A stretch of 64,000 nt of DNA, from positions 65,853,601-65,917,600 of the forward strand of contig NC_088102.1 in assembly GCF_036370855.1 (NCBI RefSeq), given 5' to 3'. The notes under the pieces were generated by a model. The model worked only from the letters and a program-made list of their open reading frames with translations, was not told where the DNA came from and did not search any database. Source of the stretch: Dromaius novaehollandiae (taxonomy: Eukaryota > Chordata > Aves > Casuariiformes > Dromaiidae). Shown piece after piece: positions 1 through 15,000 of this stretch; the first letter of the stretch is position 1, and every line of letters starts with the position of its first letter. A program made the position numbers and the translations under genes.

Positions 1-80
1 TGTGAGTTTTGAGAGAGACAAGAATCAATAATGCTGGTGTTTAAATAAAATGTAAATATTTGTATTTTCCCATTTGAAAG

Positions 81-3000
81 GTGACCTGAGTATCTCAACT
101 GATCGCTTGAATGAGAAGCATTCTCCAAATGATTTTGCTTTGTGGAAATCCTCCAAGCCAGGAGAGCCTTCATGGGACTCTCCATGGGGAAAGGTAAGGA
201 CATTGTAATCGGGATTTAGTTCCTCTACAGCTTATTAAGTACCATGTTTTATAACACACAAATATGGTGTCTCATATTAATGATGTCTAGATCATGGGGG
301 TCTTGTAATCAATTGTACGTTCCATTGCTGTGTTCATTAAATGATTTAGAATGCCACTATTAATGATTTAGAATCTAGCTAGATATTTCTTGAACAGAAT
401 TTTGTTCGCAGGCTTATGATGACTGCTATTATTATATTATCTCCTACTTATCTACAGTCTTTATTTGCAGAGATTTATCTATCCTGTTTCCCTTTGTGAT
501 CAAAAATACTGATTGTGTTCTGTATAATCTGTATAATCAAGCTGTCATAGATTTATATGCAGGACTGGATCTTGAAGTCCAAAAGCATCCTTTTATGAAG
601 CTGAGACTATGAATCTTTTTTTCCAGATAACTCTGTATCTGATTTCTTTACAGGTATAACTGTTTAGGGGCATACAAATGAGGAAATGGTACGCAGGCAG
701 GAGAGGAGAAAAATTGATTAATAGTGAAATAATGTCTTTGTCTAAACAGGGCCGTCCAGGTTGGCACATTGAATGTTCTGCAATGGCTGGATCCATTCTA
801 GGAGAGTCGATGGATATTCATGGAGGAGGGTTTGATCTCCGTTTTCCACACCATGACAATGAACTTGCACAGTCTGAGGTGAATGAAGTGTCAATGGCCT
901 TCAGTCTCCAGTGAGAAAGCTACGTGCTTAGCTTTGACTGCAACTTATGCAGATCCATCAGTTAATTTTTAAGATACTACCTGTCTTTTGTATAAGCGTA
1001 ACTTTTTTTTTCTCACTATTTATTTATACTTATATTATCCTGTTTTGTGATATATATTTATACAGTGTTGGGTCTTCCGTGTTCTTTTGTTTTTGCTGCA
1101 GGCATACTTTGAAAATGATCACTGGGTTCGATATTTTCTACATACTGGCCACTTAACAATTGCTGGCTGTAAAATGTCCAAATCTTTAAAAAATTTTATT
1201 ACCATAAAAGATGCACTGAAAAAGCATACAGGTAAAAATAACTTCGGAATTTGAATGCTTTTGATGTAGTTTGAGTGATGACTGTGTTAATTTTGTTATT
1301 TAGGCACAAAATGAAGTTTGTGGAAGTGACTAATTCCAGGTGTCTTTTTCCATCACTAAATAGCGTAAATAACTGTAGAACAGCTTCCCTGTTCTTCATC
1401 TGTAAAACGTGGATGATAGTGTCTCCCCTTTTTGGTAGATGTATTGAGAGTAACAATATTAAAGATTGTCATGTTCTTAGCAATTACAGTATCGGAAGCC
1501 ATTTAAATACTTCAGGTTATGATTATTTTCCTTGTTTATTTTAAAACTGATAGCACGGCAGTTACGGTTGGCTTTCCTCATGCACTCTTGGAAGGATACA
1601 CTGGACTATTCGAATAATACCATGGAGTCAGCTATTCAGTATGAGAAGTTTATGAATGTAAGTAAGCTTTCCATTCTTCCTTCATCTCTATACACTTTGT
1701 GCTGTCATACATGCTTCAGGCAATACAACCCAAAGATAAGTGGGTCATATCCCCAGAAGGAGTTGCCTTCTGAATTCATCAGATAGAATCCCCCAATATT
1801 TGTTTAGCTACTGCTGACCACTGAGTCACCTAAATTCCATAGACGGCTACGTTTTTCTGCACTGGGTGCTCTCTCAGGCTCTCTGAGTTTTGACATCTGT
1901 GAGCAGCTTGGCAATTGTAAGCAAGATTATTTTCTCAGCTTAGCTTGCTTTTAAAACTCAGTCCAACGTGCACTCTCAAAATATGCCTATCAGATCAAAC
2001 TTCAGACAAATACAGCCAAGAGAGGAGGAGTAGTGTCATTCCTATCTTATCTCCTCACCACATACATAAAGCATTTGTCTTTATGTCTTGCGGCTGGGAT
2101 GTGAGGGGTCAGACACTGTTCTCTGCGTAGTTTGGAGCAGTGATTTAAAACCACATTTCCCACAAGAAGACTGTACAGCATTATCAGATCATTGATCTTG
2201 GTCTTTCCAGCTGAAGCTGTTATGCTTTTTATGTAAAACATTTGCTTTGGGCCATGGAATAAGTGAAAATGACTTCTCACCAAGCAGGATGCCCACCTGA
2301 AAGAGCCCCTTGCTACACAGCCGTTTTTATTTTTCAGCTTATAGTGCTAGCAAAACACTTAAAAACCTCCCTTAAGAACTCTCATCTAAACAGAGCATAA
2401 CTTTTTAAAATGGATTTGTATTTGAGCAGCTTAATGTTAGAGTACCGTATTGTATTATGCAGTGGCAGAGCCAAGACATGGAACTGAATTACAGTACTAC
2501 TGTGGTTTACAGAGTTATGCAAAATATGTGGGTTTCCCTGTTTTGACAGACGTTCAATAATCCTGGCTGAAATAGTGTTGAAACCATCAACTTTAGAAGG
2601 CTAAGTAAGAAATAGACCTTTTCATAGTAAATATTGGTTGTGTGTAATTTAACCTGATTTTGAGCTATATTCTTCTTTTATAGGAATTCTTTTTAAATGT
2701 GAAGGATATTCTTCGAGCTCCCACTGATGTGACAGGCCAGTTTCAGAAATGGGAAAACCAGGAAGCAGAACTGAACAAAAAGTGAGTGGAACATTCTTAC
2801 TTCTCTGTGAATAGCCATTGTGTAGATGCATGTTTTGTTTCTTCCCCCGCCCCTTGCAAAATGCCTTACTAGTGATACTTAGACTTCTGTAGCACTTCCA
2901 GTGAGGATCTCAAAGTCCTGTACAAGCTACTGAATTTAACCTGGCAACAGCTTTATCAGGTATAGATAAAACTCGTAACTTCACTTTTGTTAAGTGTATT

Positions 3001-6000
3001 TGTATACCTCACCGCTCTATTTCTGTTGGGAAAGAGAACTACTTTGTTATATAGCTGTCACTTTCTTCATTACTTGAAATTCTGTTCTCCCATCAGAGGA
3101 ATGACTGATAATTCTGATACAGTCTTTAGAACTCTAAAAACAATATTTTACACATTTCAAAGTGCAGTGAGTAAACTGAGACAAACTGAAGTTAAATGAC
3201 GTGACTAAGCACAAAAGAAAAGATCAGAGTGCCAATGTTTGAAAAGCTAGTGTGTTGCTGAATTGAGAGAATATTAATATTGCAGTGTTTCACTTTTATA
3301 ATGAGACTATTGTTACTGTGTGCAATATGAACAGCTTTTTGTGTGGTTTTTATTATTTGTGAAATTTAAAATTGATTTATCTTGCTTATTTGGAAGTACT
3401 AAATTGCTCCTAGGGCAGCTTATTGTTGTTAAGAGAGATGGCTACTGTTGGATGTCCAAAGTGCAGATGCTTCAGTTTAGTGATGTACTTTGAAAATTTC
3501 ATTTTCAATTCATGGCTGGTGGAGATGACTATTTTTTAAAAAATGGAGAAAAAATAGTAAGTAACAGAGAGGTGGAAAGATGAGGACAAAGGATTGGGAG
3601 GAACGGAAGATAAGCTCTGTGGATGTTTGCTTTTGCCTCCTTTTTCTACCTCTTCTCATTCTTTTTTCTCTGGAAAAAGAACGTCATTTGAACCAGTAGC
3701 GGCCCTTTGTGTACCGTTTTACTTGTTATGCCTATTTATGAACCTTGCAAACACTTGCATGAAATTTTTGCTCGTATCTGCTTGTAACAGCTTTTTAGCA
3801 TCTCAATTTGTGGTAATTTAGCTTCCAAATTGGTGTTCCTCTTTGGAAAGGTAGTAAACAGAAAACTCAGCTGAAACACAGGGAAAAGAGAGCAATACTG
3901 TAAGAATATAGTAAATACAGGAAGATACTAAATAACCAAATTGTTCTGCTTGTAAAAACTGGTATTAAAAAGTCAGTTCCTGGGGGGAAAAAACCATTTA
4001 TTTATGTATTTATTTATATTTTTTGGACAGTTGTTGCCAGTTAGATTATCCTGCCTGCCTTTGTTCATAGAAGCAAAACAGCAGTCGTGATGATGCTTTT
4101 CTCTTGCTCATCTGTTTTTCTTCAAATATGAACTGTGATCAACAAAAGATTATCTCACTTTTAGGTCCCCTTTACTCTTTTAATAGTAGTTCTTCTGAGT
4201 AGATTGGAGACATTCTTCAGAGTACATTGCAGATACTTTTGACATAAATAGTAAAAAAAATATTTTTTTTCTTCTTAGTTTTTACGACAAGAAGGCAGCA
4301 ATTCATGAAGCACTGTGCGACAATATTGATACTCGCTCTGTCTTAGAAGAAATGCGTTCATTAGTCAGTCAGAGCAACTCCTATATTGCTGCAAAGAAAT
4401 CTTCCAGACAAATGCCAAACAGACTTCTTTTAGAAAACATCAGTTCCTATCTCACTCAAATGCTAAAGGTATGTCATAGCAAGTACTGAAGTTGCTATTG
4501 CACTGTGCAATTACTACTGTTGTATTTTTGAAGTGTGTAGGGATCTGTACGGTCTTTGTTTAAATCTTGCAGGAATCTAGAGACCTTCTCTTCCCCTGCC
4601 CCACCCCCCAAAACCCACAAATTCCAGTGCTTGTTGCAGCAGGAACAATTTGGAGCCCTTTATGTTATATTTTAACTTTATTTAATGTTTTGTTGAATAT
4701 TATGAAGCCCCTAATACATACAAGGAAAATTAGATAGTAGAAAAAACTATGAAGTCAGATTATCAAATCTTACAGCATTAAAGCTGGACTTGAAAGTCAA
4801 TGATTGGTATGCTGTATCAATTGAAAAAAAACAGAACATCTCTTACTAGAGCAATGAATTGTGGGTTAAATCAACTGGGTGTCTTCGAACCTCTAGTACC
4901 TAATGATTTTGCTTAGTTTTCACATACCTGTTACTTAATGTATACAACTTTTTTTCCCCTTGACCAGATATTTGGTGCCATAGACCATGATGATGCAATT
5001 GGGTTTCCTGTTGGTGGAAATAGTCAACACATAAATGTAAGTGAAGGACAAAGCACACTGCACAAAATTACTCTGTGTCCTTTTGTAGCCCTTTGAAAGC
5101 TTACATTAGATAAAGTGATTACATTACCAACATGTTGCTGAATTCTGTTCTCACAGCTTATAACATTTGAATCTGAAGCAATTAATTGGTTTAGGAGGCA
5201 GATTTTTTTCTTTTACAACAGTTGTTTGTTTTTTGTTTTGTTTAATGACGGACAAATTGTACAGCAACCAGAAAAAGAATTATCTTGTCTTCTGAATGAT
5301 GAGTGGTTAAGAAAACCACATGTTGACTACAGACAGTACATACTAGAGTCTAAAGACTCATTACAAGTATTTGAATGTTAAGTAGTCTCAAAAATATAAT
5401 TATACTGATTAAAGATCCTTGTGGTACACCAAAAAACAGCCTGGAGGCAGCTGGAGTTTCATTCTCATTTCGGTCTCTTTTCCTGATCTCATTTGTAACC
5501 ACAGAATTTATCTGGCGTTTGAAGGCTGTTCTGTTTTGGGCACCCAGCAGTACCACTGTGGTGCAGAATTTTCCTGGGAATACTTGGGAGAAGCCTAATG
5601 AAAGTGCTCATGGACCCTGTAGTAATAGTGACATTTCATGGGGCATGTATGAGAAACAACTCCATGTGAAAAGCTGTCAACTTTGTGCTGTGTTCATGAT
5701 GAAATTTTGACTTGAAAAATGGCAGTGATCTGTCCAAGTGTTTTTCTTTACGTGCAGCATCTGATATCTAGTAGCTTCTAATGCCATTCTCATACAGTCT
5801 TGCATTCAAAGATGTGTTAAGTGCACCATGCGTTTTCCTGTGCCTCCACAAAAATAAATAGTTGAAACATTTGGGGTGTAATAAAAAAACCCTTATAATC
5901 ACCAAAGAAAGAAAAAATCACTTGTGATTGAAGAAGGTAAATGAACATCCACCTGATATTTGCCTGGGCAAGTACTTATGTTGCTGTGCTGTGGAAATCT

Positions 6001-9000
6001 TCAGTAATGATATAACAAGGATGATAAGAAAGTTGCTAAGCTTTCCATTCAAAAAGCCATCAATAGTGAATTTTAATTTAGCTCAGAATTATTTTGAATT
6101 TCAGAAGAAAAGCAGCACCTTGACACTTATTTTTTTTAGGGAAAATGAAAATCAAATCCACATTTATCACTCCAGGCAGTGTTTACAACAGACATGCTTT
6201 ACAGAGGGATTGGCAATGCCTTGGAACACAAAGCTAAGGCTTTCATTTTTTTAAAGTAGCACTGCCAAGGTTAGCAGGATCAAGAGAATGTGGTGCAGAA
6301 GAGGGATTTTGACACCTGTTAGTAAAATCCATGTAACTTTTGTAGTTTTTGTTTTTGTGTACAATGTCAATTGAAAGAATACCAGCAGCTAAGTATCCCT
6401 AAGTAGCTGTTTTTGCTTTTCACAGGAGGAAACCTACATTTTTACCCCCTAAGAAATTACTGATTTTAAGCATTATGATATTAAGATGTTTATTCTCAAA
6501 AATGTTTTGGCTTTGCCTTTAAATATACCCTCTTTCAGTCTTTCACACAGATACTTCTTAGCAAAAATTACTAGGTGAACATTCAAGGTTGGAAAACTTC
6601 TCATTAATTACAGAAGGCTGTGGATCAGGCCCATTGTTTCTTTGTCCAAATGAGATGAAGGAATCAATAGAACTGAAGGTTCTCCAAAAATCTCCAAAAA
6701 AGGCACAATCCTCTTTAAAAGCCCTGAAAAAATGATGAGTGTAATTATTATGGTTCAGTAATTTACTTGAAAGCAGAGCAGAAGAGACTTGAAGCAGGAA
6801 AACCTCAGATTCCAGAGTCTCAGTTTTCAAGGTTATAAGGTTAATTGTTCTGGAAATCAAAATCTTTCATCTTTAGATGTCGGACACGTAACGAAGTAGC
6901 AACAAGACGTGCTTTCGTGATGCCACTTCATTTGCATACCTCAAGCTAGTTTCACTAGAGAGTGCAGTGGAGAAGTGACTTTTGCTCAGTTTTCAGTCTG
7001 TTCTTTCTGCTGAACCTGTCAGCACAGGTTCCAATTGTCAAGCTGGTTTTATAGCATGAATTTTTATTTATGAACAGTTTTTACTGAGCCCCTCAGTTTG
7101 TTTCATATGGGTATTTTTAGAGCATAACAGACTATCGGATCTGTTGATTGCACGGGAATTTGTCACAGAGATTTAACAGATGGGTAAAGACGTGGAAACT
7201 GCAGAGGAAACAAAAGTGTAAATGTTTTTGTCTTTCCCTCTCCTACCCTTCAAAGAAATGAGACTTTTAATGTAACAAGTCCTATTGGTACCCAGCTTCT
7301 CGTCTGGGGTTTCCAGAGAAGTGTTGGCAGGCAATGTTGTTCTGTAGTTATTTTTGTAGTCGTTCATTACTGTTCACTAATTGCTCGCTGTTGCTATTCA
7401 CTGTCATTGAGAGCAGGATTTTCAAGATGTTCCTGTGAGCTTTCATGTTTTTTACATCTGAAATAATCCAACACAAGTTTTCCACCACTTTTTTTTTGGT
7501 GGGGGGTGGAATAGGAACAAATGCACAATTGGGATAACTGAACTTCCGAGGAATAGATTTGTATTCTCATGCAAATATGTCTTAACCTGAGTTGCACCTG
7601 GTATTATTTCTGACAAGCAGTTTGACCTACATAAGGTATCTTCAGAACATGAAGGGGCAAATTCATCTGGATATAGTTCTCCAGTATAGCCTTGGCAGCT
7701 GTTCTTATCCTTGTACTGCGTTTTAATTATCCAGCCTATAGCATAGCCCTCAAAGTGATGTATCTGCACACCTGAAAGGAGAAGAAGAAGGAATAGGGAG
7801 AGTGGAAGTTCTCAAGCTGGTTTCATCTGCTCAAAAGCAAAATTATGAACTAACGCAAGTCATTGTCTTGCCCTTGACATCAATAGAGCAAGGACAATTT
7901 TTACTGATACAAATCTGCCTTGAGGGTCGACTTCCACCCAAAAGCACATAAGTATGAAGTAGATGAAGATGTGATTTAAATCTAAATTCTGAATAGCTAA
8001 TTGTAGAAATAATTGTTCCAGATTGAATCTACAGTGATGCCATACCTACAAGTCCTTTCTGAGTTCAGAGAAGGAGTGCGACGAATTGCCAGAGAGAAGA
8101 AAGGTGAGAGTTTGCTTTTTCCAGTATTGTTGCACCTGAAACTGAGACGTGGTAGGAATTAACCTTGGGAGGGGGGGATCCAACTGATACAATCTCTTTT
8201 TGCTTAGAGAGTAAAAGTAACACATGTCTTCATGTGTGTACAAAATTAAACCAGAATGGCTTTGAATATGTACATCTCTGCTACGTGTCTCTCCAATTTG
8301 GGAAATACTTTCACAAGTTGCTAAACTTGTTTTCTTTTAACTTCTTAATGAATCCAAACGTTCAGGAGTGAAGAGGCTTTTTTTTTGAGACCAGGGCACT
8401 CCATGCTTTCCAGGTATGAGAGTAGAAATGTTCTCTCCTCCAGGGATCTTGCATTCTTGAAGAAGTGTAGATTGCTACACAATGATACTGTCTGTGTTTA
8501 AACAGCCAGAGATGTTTCTTCCTATTTGTTAACACAGCTGGAATTGTAGCTCCCCAGATGGTAATTCAGTGCTCTCTTTAGAGAATTCATCTGAGTGTTT
8601 GCTGGAGGTTGTTTGGACTTTTTTTTCTTTTTTTTTCCCCCCCTTTGAAAAGCTTTGATCATGCTGTGTGTTGGCCGCAGGACTATATAGTGTTACAAAT
8701 GCTGTTCCATTAAGCCCTCTTTGATTTTATGGGTCGATTACTTCCTAACTGAGTTATTATTTTCTGCTATTCCCTGTGTATTTTTATGCATCTTCAACTT
8801 GTATTTGATCCTCATTTTCTAAAAATTAATTTTTACACTGTAGTTTATACTTGAAGGCAGAATAGGGAGCGATATATAAATGTATATGTTTATAATAGAT
8901 ATATTTAACTTATAAAAATAGAGTGACTTGGAGTATGTTGTGGATGACCTATGCAGCTGGCAAAGAATCTGAACCCTAGTTCTGCTACTGTTTTGAATTC

Positions 9001-12000
9001 TTCTAGTTTTAAGGTAAACTTCTAAAGTTTACCTTAAAAGCACAAAGCTGTATTTGCTAATGTGACTATTTAGCTATTATTGTCAAACTCCTATAGGCCT
9101 AATTGATGCTGAGAAACAGGCTTATCAGTTCCAAAAGCAACTATTTTATGTAACTTTAATAAATTCAGGAAGCTTGTGTGTATATTCTCAGCCTAAATTG
9201 TAACCTTTGGTCTCCTACTATTTAACATAAATACTTGTTTTGTATGAGGCTTTTTTCCTTGCTCTCTGGTGGTTGAGCTAAGCTGATTCTCATTTTTAAC
9301 AGTTTTAATGTTTGAATGTCATGAGGCTGCTTGTAGGGTGTTTTTAGGAGAAAGTACTTAGTGCTGGACCACTTACTGCACTCGAGTTTCTCATTTGGAA
9401 GGTGGTATTATTATTATTACTTTTTGCCTGAAATAAATTGGGGAATAGGAATAGAGCTATCCAGCTGGGGTACAGAGGGGCTGCACAACTTCGCAATTTG
9501 ACCAGAGGGCACCTCTGACCAAACTGTTTGATATACAGAAGCTGGGCGGTGGCTGAGGGGACCTGCACAGACATGCTACTGATTTGCTTCCCCATATCCA
9601 TTAAATTCTTGCCTGCAGAGAATGTATCATTACTGTAAGAGTTGTTCTGATTAATGGCTGGGGATATTGCCCCTGTGTGGCCGTGAGTGAAGAGAGTTTT
9701 CCCTCCTAGCCAGATCCTGGCAGAGTGAAGTTAAATATGAATTAGAATGTTTTGTATTGCTCTAAATACTCGTAACAGTTGGATAACAGGTATGTCTCTT
9801 CTGTAAAACCTGCACAGTAAAAAACAGTTGTCCCCATCCCTATATATAAAATAAAAGCATTCACAGCACAGCCATTTATAAAACTTTACAGAAATTTTAT
9901 CCTCCTCCAGAATGGCTAACATTCAAATATATTCATAAAATAAATTCTCTCTTTTATAAGCTTATTAGTTTATAAATAGGAGACTGATCATTTGCAGCTG
10001 AATCTTGACTGGTGAATATACCATCTAGCAATGGTGATAAATGGAAAAAGGGAAATACTGTGTTATCTGTACAAGGGAAAGAAATGCAGAAAACTTTTGC
10101 AAAAGACCTCGATGACTGGTTGTGCAGAGCTTCACTACATTGTGCATCCTTAAATTTTACTCGAGTACTTGCCAGCTGCAAAGACCCCCATATATTTGTG
10201 TCTGCAGGGACGCACATTGCTGTTCTAGTGCAGCCCCTGATGCTGCTTAGGAAGAATTTCCATTAGAAGTGAATCAGTATTCAGATGTTCAAAAAGGAGC
10301 AACTCTCTGTAGTTGTTGGTTACTTAACCTCAGGACATCTGCTTAAATTGACCACCCGGTAGTAAAGGTGTCTACTACTGAACTCTGCCTGCCCCTTCAT
10401 TTCTTACCAGCGATTCTGTTGCCAGGAGTTACAAATGCTGGGTCTTGCTCCAGGCTACTTCCAGGATGCAGTGGGAAATCCTCTGCCCTCCTCCTAATAT
10501 ATTCCATTGACAAGAAGGGAGACAAGACTTGCCTGCTCTTGTCTTTGCTGCTGGCCTTAACATCTAGCATTCTCAAGAGGCTTTTTAAACTCCTCCTTTT
10601 CCTTCCCACCACAGTGGAGAGGAAACAGCACATCAGCTGCTTTACATCCAAGGCTCTGTGCCTTGAAATGCACAGAAAACGTGAAAATAGGGCTGGGAAA
10701 TAATCACAGGCTCATAGACTGCCTAGGTTCCAGTTCATTCTTAGCTGATTGTCTTCATTGGCATTGGTGATGGAGCATCTCCTGCTATTCTCCCTGTCAC
10801 AGTCCTCAGTGAGGATAACGGCTTATGGCTTGGGGCAGCCCATAAACAACCCTCCGCCAATCCTTAAACATCCCTCTGGAGGTAACACGCGCAAAGAGTA
10901 GGCACGTTGCAGCCCTAAGAACTACTGCGTTGACTCCCCCGGGTAGCAGAGGATTGCCTCGAAGGATTTCTTTTTCTTATACTTTAAATTATTCATAGTT
11001 TCAGTTAAGTAAATATTTATAACTGAACAGACACTGTTTTATTATATAAGTAGTAGGTTTATCTGATACATTCTTGACATGACATGCTTAATTCCCTCAC
11101 CTAGGCTAGAGTCAACACCTTTTAGTATTAACAGCTAATGAGGTAAACTTATCCCTGCCTTATCTTAACTGGCTTCTTCAGAGTTGCATCAAACATGAGT
11201 GTGGTTCACTGTGCATACCTGCTCTGGATAAAGAAAAATAAATACTTAGTTGACGACAGACAGAACCGCTCCTATAAAATGCAATGCTTTCATGTACAAA
11301 GACAGAGTCACTCTGCTGATTCTCTAGCAAAGAGCACTACTCCACAGTGTGATAGGAGGGTAATCCATTCCTTTTCATGGTAGTGGGGTAATCAGTGCTT
11401 TGTCTGCTGTTAAACGCTCCCAAGGGTCTCAGAATTCTGGAACAAATTAAGACCTGGGAATGGTACTTGTATCTATTGGTATGTGCAGCATTTGCATATA
11501 AAGAGTCTGGATTAGTAGCTGCTGTTGCCTGGATCATTACCTTTGAGACCCTTATTACTACTAATGTTTAACCAACTGAGAGGGCTGCTAAAAGGGAGAA
11601 TCCTTATCAAAAGCACGTGGTATGAACTAGCCTAAGTGTTTATCTTGTCACCTTGGTAAGTGTTTTCTCTTAAATATAAGACTGTATATTAAAAAAAAAT
11701 GCTAGTGAATTAAGTTCATAACAGCAACATATGGGGTCTTCTCGATTCATTTAATTCCTCTTGATTTCTGAACTGCTCTGCCACCTCTCAGCTGATGCAG
11801 CTTTTCTCATCCAAGCAAATACGCTACTATATGATGATTTATTTTCCTCTTAAGGCTTAACAGCATCTATTTCAGCTAAATCTCAAGTTCTTAATCACTT
11901 GTTGTCTTTAAATAAGACCCTTTAATAAGATTGCAAGAAAAAAAGAAAAGGTTAGTCGTGGTGTTCCAATCACCTTCCAGAAAGCTAAATGAAAACTCTC

Positions 12001-15000
12001 TGTTCTGCTGCAACTGGTGTGCTTGAAAAAGGCTTGGTCAAAATAGGTGATGAATAGTTATCTTTTCTGTTGCTTTTCTATCTATATAGAACCAGAGGAT
12101 GTTTGCATTAGCATTCCACTGACAAATGTCAAAACAATAAAATAATAGCCCTTCAAAGGCATGTCTAGTTAATGAGCTTTTTAAAAAATGTCTAGAGGAA
12201 GCTTTCTTCAGGGTAGAAAAGCATGTATTGCAATGTCATACAGTAAATCTATCTGTTAGCAATGAAGGGCTTTTGGCCTTCTACATGATTATGTTACTGA
12301 ACTGAACTCTCATAACAATTTTCAGGAGCAATGAGGATATCTTGGAAGAAATTTATGAATTCTGAGTCTCTGCAAATAAATATGCTTCTTTTCTCTGTAG
12401 TTGAAAGATGGCAGAACTTACTTAAAATGTTGGTCACTTTAAAACAAAACAGAAGTCCTTTCTTTGATCAATGTAAGAGAGTGTCAGTTTCTTAACTGCA
12501 CTTAAATAAAAATGTAGCAGAATAAAAGTATATTTTCACAAAATCTTGCTTCTCTAAATGTATTTTTTTCCATGCACTCTAGTAACTGAAGTGCTACAGT
12601 TGAGTGATGCTCTTCGAGATGATGTCCTTCCTGAACTGGGTGTTCGATTTGAAGATCATGAAGGTATACAATTATATGCCTGGCAACTTTGTAGGTAGTT
12701 GTTTTTGTCGTCATGTTATTTTCTTAAGCTATGGGAGAACACCAAGATGTCAAAGACTAATCTGGAATAATCCAACAAACTTGAAGACTGCAAAAACTTT
12801 AGCATATCTTGTTTCTGATGTATAAATGTATACTGTATAAATTTATATTGGAACATATAGACAGTAAAGGGTACAGTGGAATCTTCTTCTGTAGTAGTAT
12901 CTAATTGCTTAGCCACTTTTGAGTAGTCATTCAGTTGCATTTGCAGAAGAAAAGTTGTTATAGGGTATATAAATATATCTTTGAATATTCAGATATTGGA
13001 AAACTCATTCATCTGTTTTTGCTTTTTCAGGGCTGCCAACTGTGGTCAAATTAGTGGATAAGGACACATTATTGAAAGAAAGAGAAGAAAAGAAAAAGGT
13101 TACTATTTTAAGCATTTAACATTTTTCCACATGTAAAGTAAGGTGTAAGCTATGGATGCTTTACAAATCATCAAGGAAATGTTTAAAAAAAAAAATCTTA
13201 ACACATTAGCAATGCGTAAAATAACATACCAGAACTGACATTAAAACTCTAGTGGTATTCAGGAAAAGGATTTTTGAAACAATAGTTGCTTGAAAATTTT
13301 CTGTGGGATTTAATGAATGCTTCTAAGGTTTTTTAAACAAATCCTTCATATAGTGAGGGTATTTTGAGTGTTGTGTACATATTGCCTTATCTCTCTGGAA
13401 GACTGATTCCAATGAGAAATTGATTCTGACTTCTTTCATCTGTGCAAATGAAGCTGACATTTTCCATAAAACTAGACTGTATTTATTTTTGTGTCTGAGA
13501 ACAAAATGCCATGGCTAAATCTTAACTAATGTAGCATTGATGAGTGAAATATTCAGGGTGTGAGGACAAGAATTCTCATGTTGCTATGTAATTAAAGATT
13601 GTGAATCCTAATTCTTATGCACAAGGGCTGTACAGCAACCCTTTCTAGTACTTCCTAGCATTAATGTTTGACTTTGCAACATTTTAAAGTAACATTTTAT
13701 ATGTCTGTCCTCAGTTCTAAGAAATAATAAAATTCCATTGTGACTAGAGATGTTTGGAGGACTTTCCAAGATTTTTCTTTCCTTAAGCACTTTTTTTTTT
13801 TTGTAAGGGAAAAATAAAATTTGTTTTCAGCCAACATTTTGGATGTTTTCATCAAAAACGCTTGAGGGCAGTTTGTATATATGCGCTGGGTGGAGCCTGC
13901 AGCTAAAATACATTTTCCCTGGCAACTATATTATGTTCAATACTGACAGAACCCTTGGAGAACTAACAGGTCTCTCCTGAGCAGGTGTGGAATGACATTT
14001 TTCAGAGGCTTATAACTTAGTTAAATTTGGATAGTTGATTCCCTAGGAACGTCAAGGGATACAACTGCTCCTTGTGAAATTCCAGTGTCTCCAAGGGTTT
14101 TGGGCAAGAGCTTTAAATACCAGGGAAAATTGGTATTTTTAAAAAATGTTCGCAATGCATTTTCCCCATGAAATTGCAGGACCGTTTCTTTTGCAGGTAT
14201 TTTTTCATAGCTATGTGCTTAGGATGTAAAATGTATTGGGGACAGATAAAAGTGGTTTAGCTGTAAATAAAAGCAAATGAAAATAAAATCTTACAGTGGG
14301 AAATATCAGACAATCCTAATTATAAGGCTTACTATTTTTACTGTAGGCCATGCTACCAGTTCTGTCCAAAATTAGATATCCAGGGGAGCTAGTGACTCAG
14401 ATTTATAAAGACAACCAACTGAAGTAGCTACCTTTTACTTATTATTACAACCTTTCATAGCTTGAAGAAGAGAAAAAAAGGAAGAAAGAAGAAGCAGTCA
14501 GGAAAAAACAAGAGCAGGAGGTAAGCATTCAGATCACTTTAATCCAGTTTTGAAGAAAAGTGTTAGTAGCAATAGTCACATGCAGGAAGGATTACATTAG
14601 AGCTCAAGCTTTCTGCTTAGCCTCAACTGGACCTCCATCTTTTTTGTCTACAATTTTTTGTTCAGAATGATTTTCGCCTGAAATTTAGATTTGATCCGTG
14701 ATAGCACCTATTAAAAAGCAGCTATCTTTGAGACCAAGAGTAAAGGTACTACTTCTTTAATTACCAAAGCAGTACCTAACATTCCCATTAGAGGGAATTT
14801 TGCTTGTGTCACTTATTTTCTTTGCTCTCTGGTATCATAGGTACATATAAACACAGATCTTTTTTAAGAGTCCACCTGTTCCCTGTGCTTAAACTCTGGA
14901 ATAGAGTGCTTTTTAAAAACACATATCAGCTCCATAGTTAGAGAATTGTGATAGCTCCAAGACTTTAAGCTTTAGGTGAGGAGTAGGCAGCTAGAGCAGA

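Noticed and set aside
5375-5710. 111-codon frame in a CARS1 intron, considered as an extra exon or a transposon fragment
   Set aside because: CARS1 is already continuous in frame without it, and the translation does not resemble reverse transcriptase, transposase or any protein I know.
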